NCBI RefSeq assembly: GCF_000735345.1
Contig: NZ_JMPJ01000056.1
Span: 35,720 to 99,719, forward strand
Direction of reading: 5' to 3'
DNA: 64,000 nucleotides
Origin: Ewingella americana ATCC 33852
Lineage (GTDB): Bacteria; Pseudomonadota; Gammaproteobacteria; Enterobacterales; Enterobacteriaceae
A program made the translations under genes and the position numbers. The stretch's first letter is position 1; the number at the start of each line of letters is the position of its first letter. A model generated the notes under the pieces. The model saw only the letters and a list, made by a program, of their open reading frames with translations. It was not told the DNA's origin and did no database searches. Positions 35,401-47,400 of this stretch are shown here, piece by piece.

Positions 35401-38400
35401 CGGCCAGACTTGCCAGAGCACCCGCTGGGATAGCAATGCTGAAGGCGTTGTTCACCACGGTTCCGGTAAAGGTCAGCGCCCCGACCGCAATCTTAACAAT
35501 GGTGCCGTCGGCCGCGGTCAAAGCACCGCTCACGGTTTGCGCCGCGCCAGAAACCACGGTGTTGAGGATGTGATCCACATTGCCCAAACCGGAGGTCAGG
35601 TCGCCCAGCACTGGCAGGATTTTCGCCACGTTGAGGTCGATAACCTGCACTTTGGTATTACCCGCGGCATCGGTCAGCACGACGTTCAACGCCAGTGGAC
35701 CGTTTGGCAGGTTAGCCAACAGCGTTGGAGGAATGCTCAGGTTAAATTGACCATTCACACCCACATCGGCGGTGATCGTTTGCCCGCCGATTTCCACCGA
35801 CACCTTGGCACCGACGCCCGCACTGGTGGCGACGCCGCCAATGGTTTGAGTCAGCAACAGGGAAGCCGCGTTGAGCACGCCACCAACCAGTCCGCTGGTG
35901 ATATCAAGATCCAGCAAGCTGTTGAACAGCACGTTGATACCCACATCGACGCTGGTGGTGTTTCCTGCCTTATCGGTGACCGACGCGGTGAGGACGTTTG
36001 GCCCATCCAGCAGGCCAGACAGGCCCGTTGGCAGGATTTCAGCACTCCACGCCCCTCCCGGTTGAATCACTGCGGTACCCACGGTGACGCCAGCAATCTT
36101 GATGGTGACGGTCTGCCCCGCTTCGGCGCTGGAGGTACCGGTCAACAACTGAGTGACCAGCCCTTCCGCCAGATTCAGCACGTTGTCGCCCGCCAGCACG
36201 CCCACGCTCAGCAGAGGTGCTGTGGTGTTGGTGGTGAAGGTGTGTGGCGTGGTGGTGGTGTTACCCGCCGCGTCACTCAGGCTAGCGCTGATGGTGTTAG
36301 TGCCCGGTGGCAACCCTTGCAGGTCTGCTGCCGGAACCGTGGTGCTCCATGCGCCACCCGCACCGACCAGCGCGGTGTAGGTTTTGCCATTCAGAGTCAC
36401 CGTCACCGTACGGCCAATTTCCGAGGTTGAGGCAGTGCCGCTAATAGTCTGGTTAGTAGCTGCTTCTGTCCCATTAAGCACGTCATCACCGGCAAAGGCG
36501 CTAACGGTCAAGGTTGGTGGAGTACGGTCGACTACAACGGTTTGTGTCACTGTCGCCGTCGTGCCATTAAGGCCAGTCATAGATACTGTGACGGTATAGT
36601 TACCATCCGTTGGGAAGGTGACTAATTGCGACAGCCCGACAATAGTCCAGGTACCACTCGCGCTTGGCAGTGCTGGGAAGGTGCCCACGACTGGAACACC
36701 GTTAACGAACACGGTAATTAACTGCGGAGTCAGTACAGTTTGGTTATTCAGATACTGACCGGTAAAGCTCATGATCAAGCCGCCATCATCCGTTGAGTTG
36801 ATGATGTTATCGACACTGATTGGGTTAAGTGTCAGGAACGCCGCAGGAGGCGTCACGCTGACTGTAATGTCATGAATATCTGGCGTTGCAGCATTACCCG
36901 CAAGGTCAGACACGTTCGCCGTGATGTTGGTCGCACCATTACTTAGCGTCTGCAACTGAGCAGGAGACAGCGTTAGGCTCCAGCTACCGTCAGCCTGAAC
37001 AATAGCGCTTAATCCGGTGATTGAACCCACAGTAACATTAACAGTTCGCCCAGCCTCGACGTGAGCCGTGGTACCGCTAATAGTTTGCGGTGTGCGGCTT
37101 TCAGCGAAGTCCAGAATGTTATCACCTGCAAAAGTACCCACGGTCACGGTTGGCGCAGCAGCAGCGTCTGTCGCAATACCCACGTGGGAAATCGCCGTGC
37201 TGGTGTTACCCGACGCATCTGTCGCAGTGACGGTAATAGTCTGGCTGCCCTGCGGCAGAGTCGCTATCTGCGCCGCAGTTAAGTTCAGCACCCAGGTTCC
37301 GCCCGACACGGCGGCGATGAAGTCTTTGCCACCGATATTGACATTGACGCTGGTGCCATCCGTGGTGCCGTTTATAAGCGTCCCCGCTGCCGCTTCGGCC
37401 AAGTTAATGTAGCCATCGGTGGAGACGTTGGTCACTGCAACCACTGGCGGTGTGAAGTCAGTGGTGAAGTCCACAGGGACAGTTTTGGTGTTGCCGCTGG
37501 CGTCGGTCGCGGTGATGTTGATGGTGTGATCGCCGCCAGTCAGGCCACTTAACGCGCCCGCAGGCAGGTTCAGTGTCCAAGTACCGTCAGGCAAGACAGT
37601 GGCGTTATAGCTGGTGCCATTGACATCAATCACCACTTTAACCGCTTGGCCTGCGCCAGTTAGGCCGGTGGTGCCCGCAATGGTGATAGGCCCCGCCGCT
37701 TCGGCGATATTCAGCACATTATCCGCACCAAATGGCTGATTGGTGATGCTTGGGTTAGGAATGTTCAGGTCAACCGTAAACACTTCTGGCGAGCTGACAT
37801 TGCTGTTTCCGTACTGGTCGGTGCTGGTCACGGTGATGGAGTGCGTAGCCAACCCGGCGATATCCGCCAGTTGGGTAACTGTCAGATCCAGCGTCCATTT
37901 GCCGTCTGCGCCCACGGTAGCGGTCAGCGGTGCAGCAATTCCTGCGAAGGTAACCGTCACGATTTGGCCTGCGCCAGTGATGCCCGTTGAGCCGCTAATA
38001 GTCTGGCCTGCGGCCGCTTCTGCCGCATTGAGCACGCCGTCACCAAACACCAGATCAATGGTTGGAACTGGAGGTGGTGTCAGTTGAACCGAAATGTTCT
38101 CGGCTTGGGTGCTGGAGTTGCCCGCAACGTCGGTCACCGTTACGGTGGCCGTCCAGGTGCCATTCGGCAAGCCTTGCAGGGTCGCGGCATCCAACGGCAG
38201 AACCCAAGTGCCGGTCGCTGAATTCACGTCGGCGGTATAGTCCTTACCGTTGAGGTTCACCGTCACTTTCTGACCATCAGAAGTGATCCCGGTGGTGCCG
38301 CTGATGGAGCCACCCAGCGCCGCTTTATCAATGTTAATCGTGCCGCCAAAGCTGTCAGTGATAGTCGCCGTCGGCAAGGTATTAATGTAGGAAACAAATG

Positions 38401-41400
38401 GCACATCGCTCGAGGTGCTGTTGCCCGCTGCATCGGTCACTGCCACAGTCAGGGTGTTTTGGCCGTCGGTCAGGCCCAGCAGCGTGGCTGTTGGGATAGT
38501 CGCCGTCCACGTCCCATCCGGACCCACTACCGCCGTCACCGGTTTACCATCCAGCGTCAATACCACGCTGTCGCCCGGTGCAACTTTACCGGTCACAATT
38601 TGGTCGACGCCTGACTCCAGCTTGTTCAACGCGCCATCGCCAAACAGCGGGTCGACAACGGCAGCCACAGGAGGTGTCAGATCGACCGTCACGCTGTGCG
38701 AAGCCGAGGCCGGGTTGCCCGCCGCATCGGTGTAGCTCACGGTGACGGTGCCTACGCCTTCAGCGATATTTTGTGGCGTGATAAGGCCCGGTGCCACGGT
38801 GGCGGTCCATACGTTATCCGTTACCGTGCCGGTCACTTGTACACCCGCGACACTCACCTGCACCACCGTGCCGTTTGGCAAATTAGTGCTGGTACCGGTG
38901 ATAGTGAAGCCATCGGCAGCCGTGGTGATATTGACGAACTCGAGAGGATCCAGCGTCAGGACTGGCAAGTTGTTGATTGCCAACTCGATTGCCGGGTTAA
39001 CCGTCACGTCCGCGACATTGCCTTGTGCATCGGTCACTGTGGCGGTGATAACCAGTGGGCCATCGGTGGTGATGGCTTTCAGGTCAGCCGCAGGAATAGT
39101 CAGCGTCCAGTTGCCGCCTTCTGGCACCAGTACCGGGTAAGGCTTGCCATCGACAGTCACGGTGACCGTTGTGCCTTCAGGAGCCGTACCGCTGATTGGC
39201 AGGCCGAGCGCCGCTTCCACCGCGTTCACGATGCCATCAGCACCCGCATCCACCACGATAGTCAGCAGCGGAGGCGTGGTATCTACCGTCACCTGATGAG
39301 TGCCGGTCGCCACGTTTTCAGCGACATCATTACCGGTCGCGGTAATGGTGTATTCCTGATTTTGCAGCGCCTGCACGTCGGCGACAGGAACGGTGGTGCT
39401 CCATTTGCCGTCATCGCCAACAATCGCGGTGTAAGGCTTACCGTTCAAGGTGATGTTAATGGTTTCGCCCGCCACCAAGTGGTTGGACGTACCGCTGATC
39501 ACCAGAGGTTGGTTGTGCTCGGTGCTGTTAATGACGTCGTCACCAGCAACTTTATCAATGGTAATGGTTGGCAAGTTAGCTTCGCTCGCCAGTACATTGA
39601 CCTCGTGGGTCGCCGATGCTGGGTTGCCTGCCAGACTGGTGGCGTTAGCGGTAATAGTCGCCTGACCATCACCCAGCCCGGCCAGATCGGCAGCCGGAAC
39701 CGTGGTGGTCCATTTGCCTTCGCCATCCACCACGGCGGTGTAAGTCTTACCGTTGAAGGTCAGAGTGACTTCACGGCCCTCTTCAAGCTTGGTCGAGGTA
39801 CCGCTGAGCACCAGATCTTCGCCTTTCTCCGTGGCGTTGATGTAGTCATCACCAGAAATCGTATCGATGGCAAGCGTTGGGGTATAAGCCGCGCCAGCCT
39901 CAATGGTGAATTCATGGTTGATGGTGGTGGTGTTGCCCGCAGCATCCGTCAGCGTGGCGGTAATGGTGTGAGGACCATCGCCCAGAGCTTGCAACGCGTC
40001 GTTAGGCAGTGGAACTGACCATTTGCCATCCGTGCCGACGGTGCCTTCATAGGTCACGCCGCCCACCACCAGACTCACTTTAACGCTCTGGCCGCTATCG
40101 TTAACCGAGGCGGTCCCGGTCAGGGTGAGAGGTTGCAGCAGTTCAGCGGCGTTAATGATGTCGTCACCCGCCACCAAGTCGACGGTCAGCGTAGGTGCGA
40201 CGGTATCGACGGTCGCCTGAATGGTGCTGCTGCCAGTCGCGCCAGACGCGCTGGTCGCAGTGACTTCAATGCTCAACGGCCCTTGTGGCAGGCTCGCCAA
40301 GGCATTGGCCGGAACGTCCAGCGTCCAGTGACCATCCGCGCCCACGGTGGCATCAAAGTCTAGCCCGCCGATGTTCACCTTCACGGTTTGACCCGTGCCG
40401 GTCGCGCCAGTGGTCCCGGTCAGCGTCTGCACTTCAGCCAGCTCGATACCGTTAAGGATGGTGTCGCCGAATGGTGCATCAATCGATGGGAACAGCGGGC
40501 TAGGCACGCCAGTTACATTGACGCTGCCATCAACCACGGTCTGGTTACCCGCCGCATCGGTGACAGAAACGCTGTATGGATGGTCGCCAACGGTCAGGTC
40601 GCTCAGCGCATTTGGTGGTACCAGCACAGACCAACTACCGTCCGGCTGGATCACACCGGTGTAGGTGTGGCCGTCAATAGACACGGTGACTGGACGACCT
40701 GCATCGCCAGTGTCGCTGGTGCCTTGGACAAGGAAGCCGGTCGCTACTTCGTCGGTGTTCAGCTTGTCATCGCCAGTCAGTGGGTCAACGCTCAAGGTTG
40801 GAGCCGTCAAGTCCACGGTCACATTGGTAGTGGTTGTGCCCGTGTTACCCGCTGGGTCAGTGACGGTAACCAGCAGAGGCGAGGAGCCGTCAGTCAGGTT
40901 ATTGAGGGCGTTGGCCGGAATAGTGACCGACCAAGTGCCGTCATTACCCACCGTGCCGGTGTAATCTTGCCCGCCAATGTTCACGGTGACTTTCTGATCT
41001 GGGCCGACTGCACCGGTGTTACCGGTCAGAATCTGGTCGACGCCCGCTTCAGGCTTGCTCAGCACGCCGTCGCCAAATGGCGTATTCAGCACAGGGACTG
41101 GCAGCTGGGTGAAGACACCCACTGACTCAGTGGCCGTGGTGCTGTTGCCCGCCGCGTCAGACAGGGTTGCGGTTAAGGTGTATTGGCCATTGGCTAAGCC
41201 GAGCAGCGAGTTAGCCGGAATGTCGGTGGTCCACTTGCCGTCTGCCCCCACTTCGGCCTGATAGGTTTGGCCGTTAATGGTCAGAGTTACGATGCGCCCT
41301 GCTTCAGCAGGATCTGTGGAACCACTCAGCGTTACGGCGGCAGCGGCTTCAGCTGCGTCAATGTAGCCATTGCCCGAAATTGGGTCGATGGTCAGCGTTG

Positions 41401-44400
41401 GCGCGGTGAAGTCGACCGTCACGTTAGACGTGAGAGGCGTGCTGTTGCCTGCGGCATCGGCGGCTGTCACGGTGATAGCGTTATCGCTCTGCGGTAGCGC
41501 CTGCAAATCAGCCGATGGAATGGTCACGGTCCACTGACCATTGCCGCCGACGGTGGCGGTGTACTCCTTACCACCGAGGGTCACGGTCACGGTTTGGCCA
41601 TCGCCAACGATGCCGGTCGAACCACTCAGGGTCTGGCTGGTGGCGGCTTCCGCGGTGCTCAGCAGGCCGTCGCCAAATGGTGTATTGATAGTTGGCGTTG
41701 GCAGTTGATGGGTATAGACATCCAGCGTGACGGTGCTGCTAACCGCATTGCCTGCGGCATCGGTCGCGGTCACTTTCACCGCCAGCGGCCCGTCGCCGAG
41801 CAGCGCCAGATCGGTTGCGCCTACTGGCACGGTCCAAGTGCCATCCGCGCCAACGGCGGCGATGTAGGTTTTACCGTTCAAGGTGACAGTGACGTTAGCG
41901 CCTTCAGCCACGTTGTGCGATGTCCCGCTGATGTTGATGCCTGCGCCCGCTTCCTGCGCGCTCAGTTTGTTGTCGCCGGTGATTGGGTCAATCGCCAGAC
42001 CGCTCAACTCGGTGTTAATGGTCAGTGGCAGAGAGCCCTGCGCCGGGTTACCTGCTTTATCAGCCACTTCGGCGGTCAAGGTGATTGAGCCGTCGGTCAA
42101 GGCAGTCAGGTCAGCCGCTGGAATTTGCACGCTCCATGCGCCGCTGGCTCCCACTGTCGCAGTGTAGGTTTTGCCATTCAGCGTAATGTTCACTTGCTGT
42201 CCGGCTTCAACATGGGTGGTAGTACCGCTCAGCGTTTGGTCCGCCAGACGCTCGGCTCCATCGATGACGTTGTTACCCGCAAAGGCGTTCAGCGTCAGGG
42301 TTGGTTGAGAGTCGACGCCAGTCGCCAGTGTGACATTGGAGGTCTGGGTGGTGGTGTTACCCGCTTCGTCAGTCAGCGATACGGTCAACGGATATTGCCC
42401 GCTGGCCACGCCGTTCAGTACGCCAGCCGGAATATTCACCGTCCAATTGCCGTCACTGCCTACAAGGCCGGTATAAGTCGCGCCGTTGAGGGTCACGGTG
42501 ATGGTTTTACCTGCTTCGCTGACGGAGGCCGTACCTGTCAGCTCAAGCGCTCCAGCTGCTTCTGCACTGCTGACAATGCCGTCGGCGGTCAGAGGGTTCA
42601 CGGTCAGCGTTGGCGCGCTCAGATCCACGGTCACATTGCTGTTGATCGTCGTGCTGTTGCCCGCGCTGTCAGAGGCAACCACTACAATTGGGTTGCTGCC
42701 TTCTGGCAGGCCTTTCAAGTCAGCCGATGGAATACTGATAGTCCAGCTACCATTGGCGCCGACGGTGGCGGTGTACTCATGGCCGCCGAGGGTGACGGTA
42801 ACGGTTTGGCCGTCGCCCGCCTTACCGGTGGAGCCAGTCAGCGTTTGCGCCGTGCCTGCTTCGGTGATGTTCAGGAAGCCGTCGCCGAATGGTGTATTGA
42901 TAGTTGGTTCCGGTGCTACGTTGTCGACGCCGACGGAAACGCTGTTGGTCAGCGTATTGCCGTTGGCATCTTTGGTGACCGCGCTTACCGTGGTGGTGCC
43001 TGGGTCAATTCCCGCCAGTTCTGGGCTGGTGAAGTTCACCGACCAGCGGCCATTGGCCAGCACTTGTACGGTATGCGACACAGTGCCAAAGGTCACGACC
43101 ACGTCGGTGCCCACTGGCACACCGTAAGTCGTACCCGTAACCTGAATTCCGTTCTCAGTTTCCACCGCGTTGATGACGTTATCGCCCGTTACCGGGTCGA
43201 TTGCCACACCGTTCTCAGTAATATTTACCGTGAAGTTGTCGGTGCCAGAAGCTGAGTTACCGGCCTTGTCCGCCACTTCAACCGAGATGGTCTGCGTGCC
43301 GTTGGTCAGCACCTGCATGTCGGTAACCGGGATGATGACGCTCCAGCTGCCGCTCTGCTGAACTTCAGCCGTGTAGGTGTGGCCGTTAAGGGTGATTTTA
43401 ACGATTTGGCCCGCTTCCACGTTGGCCGTGGTGCCGTTCAGCACTTGCGCCGTTTGGACTTCCGCACCGTCTACCGCGTTGTCGCCACCAAATGGATTGA
43501 TGGTGATGGTCGGTTGGATAGTCGGGTCGGAAACCACGTGGATGGTATTAGTGGTGGTCGTGCTGTTGCCCGCCGCATCGCTCAGCGTTGCATTGACAAC
43601 AAAATCACCATTGAGGTTGTTTAAGGCGCCGGCAGGCAGCTCAACGCTCCATACCCCGTTAGGCCCAACCGTCGCGGTATAGGTTTCATTGTTCAGCGTG
43701 ATGGTGACTTCGCGGCCCGCTTCCGAAATGGAGGCAGTACCGGAAAGGGTCAGCGCGGTTGCAGCTTCCGCCAGACTGATTTGCCCATCGCCCGCCAGCG
43801 GGTTGATGGTCAGCGTTGGGGCCAACGTATCTACCGGCACATTATCATTGATAGTCTGGCTGTTACCGGCGACGTCGGTCGCAATCACCTGAATTGGCGC
43901 AGTGCCGTTCGGCAAGCTGCTCAAGACGCTGGATGGAATGCTGACGCTGAAGGTGCCGTCATTAGCCACCGTGGCGGCAAATTGCTGACCGCCGATAATG
44001 ACTGTCACACTCTGGCCTGCGCCCGTGACTCCGGTATTCCCAGTGATGGTCTGCCCAGCGGCGGCTTCGCTGCCATTCAGGGTGCCATCGCCAAACAGAG
44101 TGTCCAGCGTAGGGGCTGGCAGGTTGTGCACGTAGACATTGACGCTGCCGGCGGTGGAGATAGGGTTACCGCCGCCATCGGTGGCGCTCACTTCGATATT
44201 CTGTTTGCCATCGGCCAGTGCCTGAATAGCGGCCGTAGAAAGTTGAATGCTCCAAGTGCCGTTAGGAGCAACATCCGCCAGATAATTCACGCCACCAATG
44301 TTAACGGTGATCGCGCCAGGACCCGCTGGGACATTGAAAGTGGTCCCGCTGATGGTCACGCCTGCCGCGGCTTCAATGGCATTGATGTTGCCATCCACGG

Positions 44401-47400
44401 AAATAGGATCAATGGCGATACCGCCTAACTGATCATTAATCTCATACGGACGAGTTGCGGTCGCTTCGTTGCCAGAACTGTCACTGACTTTGACGTCAAA
44501 GTCTCCAGAACCATTACCGACATCATGCAGCGCGGTGGCCGGGATGGTCACGCTCCACGTACCATCTGCCCCTACGATACCGGTGTAGGTTTTGTCACCA
44601 AAGGTGACAGTAACGGTGTTCCCCGCTTCGACATTAGTGGTGCTACCGGTCAGTTTCTGATCGACCTGAATCTCTGCGCCGTCCACGATGTCATTACCCG
44701 CAAAGACGTTAACAGTCAGTGAAGGCTGAAGCGCCGGGTCTGCGGCGACGTGTACGGTGTCAGTGGTTGTCCCAGTGTTGCCCGCAGCGTCAGTCAGCGT
44801 GGCGGTAATAGTAATATCGCCATTTGTCCCAGTCAGCGTGCCGGCTGGCAGGTCAAAGCTCCATTTACCGTCATTGCCTACAATGACGTTATGCGGATCA
44901 CCGTTTACGTTGAGAACCAGCGTGCGACCCGCTTCAGAAGCCGATGCCGTACCGGTAATGGTGATAATGCCTGCGGCTTCATTGAAGGAAATTTTATTGT
45001 CACCGGTCACTGGATCGATAGTGACGTTTGGCGCAATGGTATCTACATCGACAGCAATTGGCGTGCTGATACCGCTGGAGTTACCGGCGGCGTCTTTCAC
45101 TTCCGTCGTCAGGCTGTGTGGGCCTTCGGCCAGCGGCTCGGCTGGGGTGTAAGACCAGTTACCCTCGCCATCAACTGGCACGGTCGCCAAGACTTTATCG
45201 CCATCGCGAATGGTTACCGTGCTGCCCACTTCAGCCTTGCCGCTGAGGGTTGGCGTGGTGTCGTTGGTTGCGCCGTCGATTGGCAAGTCATCGTTATTCA
45301 CCAGTTTAACGTCGGTCGCAGCGCCCGGCGCGGTGGTATCAATTTCAACAGCAATTGGCGCACTGATGCCGCTTGAGTTACCGGCCGCATCGCGCACTTC
45401 GGTGGTCAGACCGTGTGGGCCTTCCGACAGCGGATCTTGCAGCGTAACGCTCCAATTACCATTTTCATCAGCAATGGCGCTACCCACGATGGTGTTGCCA
45501 TCACGCACAATGACTTTGCTGCCCGCTTCGGCTTTGCCGCTGACGGTTGGCGTGGTGTCATTGGTGATGCCGTCTACCGGCAGGCCGTCTCCATTAAGGA
45601 TTTCTACCGCCGTGGCCGCAGCCGGAGGAATGGTGTCGATGTTCACGACGATAGGCGTGCTAACGCCGCTGGAGTTGCCCGCGGCGTCGGTGACTTCAGT
45701 AGTGATGCTGTGTGGGCCTTCGGACAGCGGCTGATCCAGAGTCAAACTCCAGTTGCCACTGCCATCGGCTTTGACGGTGCCAAGTACGGTGTCGCCATCG
45801 CGGATAGTGATGGCGCTGTCGGCTTCGGCCTTGCCGCTGATAGTTGGCTTGGTGTCATTGGTGCTGCCGTTAGTGCCGATAGGCGTGTTTTCACCGTCGG
45901 TTATCTGCACGTCGGTGGCCGGAGAAGGAGAACTGGCGTCCACGACAACAGCAATTGGTGTGGTTGGCGGGCTGCTGTTCCCCGCTGGGTCGGTAACCAC
46001 CACGGTCAGGCTGTGGTCGCCATCGCCAAGCGGTGGATTCGGCGTGAAGGTCCAGTTGCCGTTGCCATCCACCGGCGCGGTACCAATCACCGTGCCACCG
46101 TCGCTGACGGTAACGGTGCTGCCCGGCTCGGCTTTGCCACTCAGAGTTGGCGTATTGTCGTTGGTGCTGCCAGTGATTGGCTCGTTGGCGTCATTGACCA
46201 GCGTGACGTCTGTCGCGGCACCCGGCGCAGTAGTGTCAATCTCAACCGCGATAGGTGCACTCACGCCGCTGGAGTTGCCAGCAGGGTCAGTGACTTCAGT
46301 GGTAATGCTGTGATTGCCTTCGCCCAGTGGCTGAGTTGGGGTAACGCTCCAATTGCCATTGCCGTCGGCAACGGTAGAGCCAATTACCGTGTCACCGTCA
46401 CGGACGGTAACCGTACTGCCCGCTTCCGCCTTACCTGTGATGGTCGGCGTGGTATCGTTTGTCGCGCCAGTGATCGGCTGGTTTGCATCGTTAACCAGCG
46501 TCACATCCGTTGCACCAGCTGGTGCCGTAGTATCGACAACCACCGCAATCGGCGTGCTTGGTGGGCTGGTGTTGCCCGCCGGGTCGGTGACTTCAGCGGT
46601 GAGGCTGTGATCGCCATCGCCCAGCGGCGGATTCGGCGTAAAGGTCCAGTTGCCATTGCCATCTACCGGCACGGTACCAATCACGGTGCCGCCATCGCTG
46701 ATAGTGACGGTGCTGCCCGGCTCGGCTTTACCACTCAGCGTCGGCGAGTTGTCATTGGTCGGGCCAGTGATAGGTTGGTTTGCGTCATTGACCAGCGTCA
46801 CGTCTGTCGCCGCACCCGGCGCAGTAGTGTCGACGCCAATGGTGACGCCCTTGGTGATAGTTTGTCCGTCGGTGCCTGTCACGCTGACATTAGCCACATA
46901 GGTGCCATCTGCCAGGCCTTGCAGGTCGCCCGCAGGCAGCGTGATGCTCCATGAACCGTCTGCCGCGGTGGTGGTGGTGTAGGTTTTGCCATTCAGGGTC
47001 AAGGTCACGGTCTGCCCGGCGGTGACGTTAGTCGTCGTTCCGCTAAACACCTGCGAGTCGCCCACTTCAGCTTTATTCAAAACGTTATCGCCGGCGAAGG
47101 TCGCCAGCGTCAGGGTTGGTGTTTTATCGGAACCGCCCGGTTGCCCCGGTTGGCCTGGCTCTCCGCCATTGTTGCTGCTACCACCGCCGCCGCCACCGCT
47201 GTTGCTTGCGGCAATGGCAATACCCGCGCCCAATGCCACGACACCAAGCAATGCGCCGAGAATAGCCGGGTCGAAGTTGGAACCGTCGAGCAACAGTGCG
47301 CCGACGTCTGGCACTGTTTCATACCCTGGCACCACCGCCACGGCCGATCCCGGAGCAACGCCGGTATCGACGAAGGTGGCATGTTCAATCGGGTGCACAC

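Noticed and set aside
45045-46840. Regular 300-base repeats considered as a CRISPR-like or non-coding array
   Set aside because: They are in frame, about 100 codons long and encode diverging Ig-like domains; no short direct repeats with unique spacers are present.
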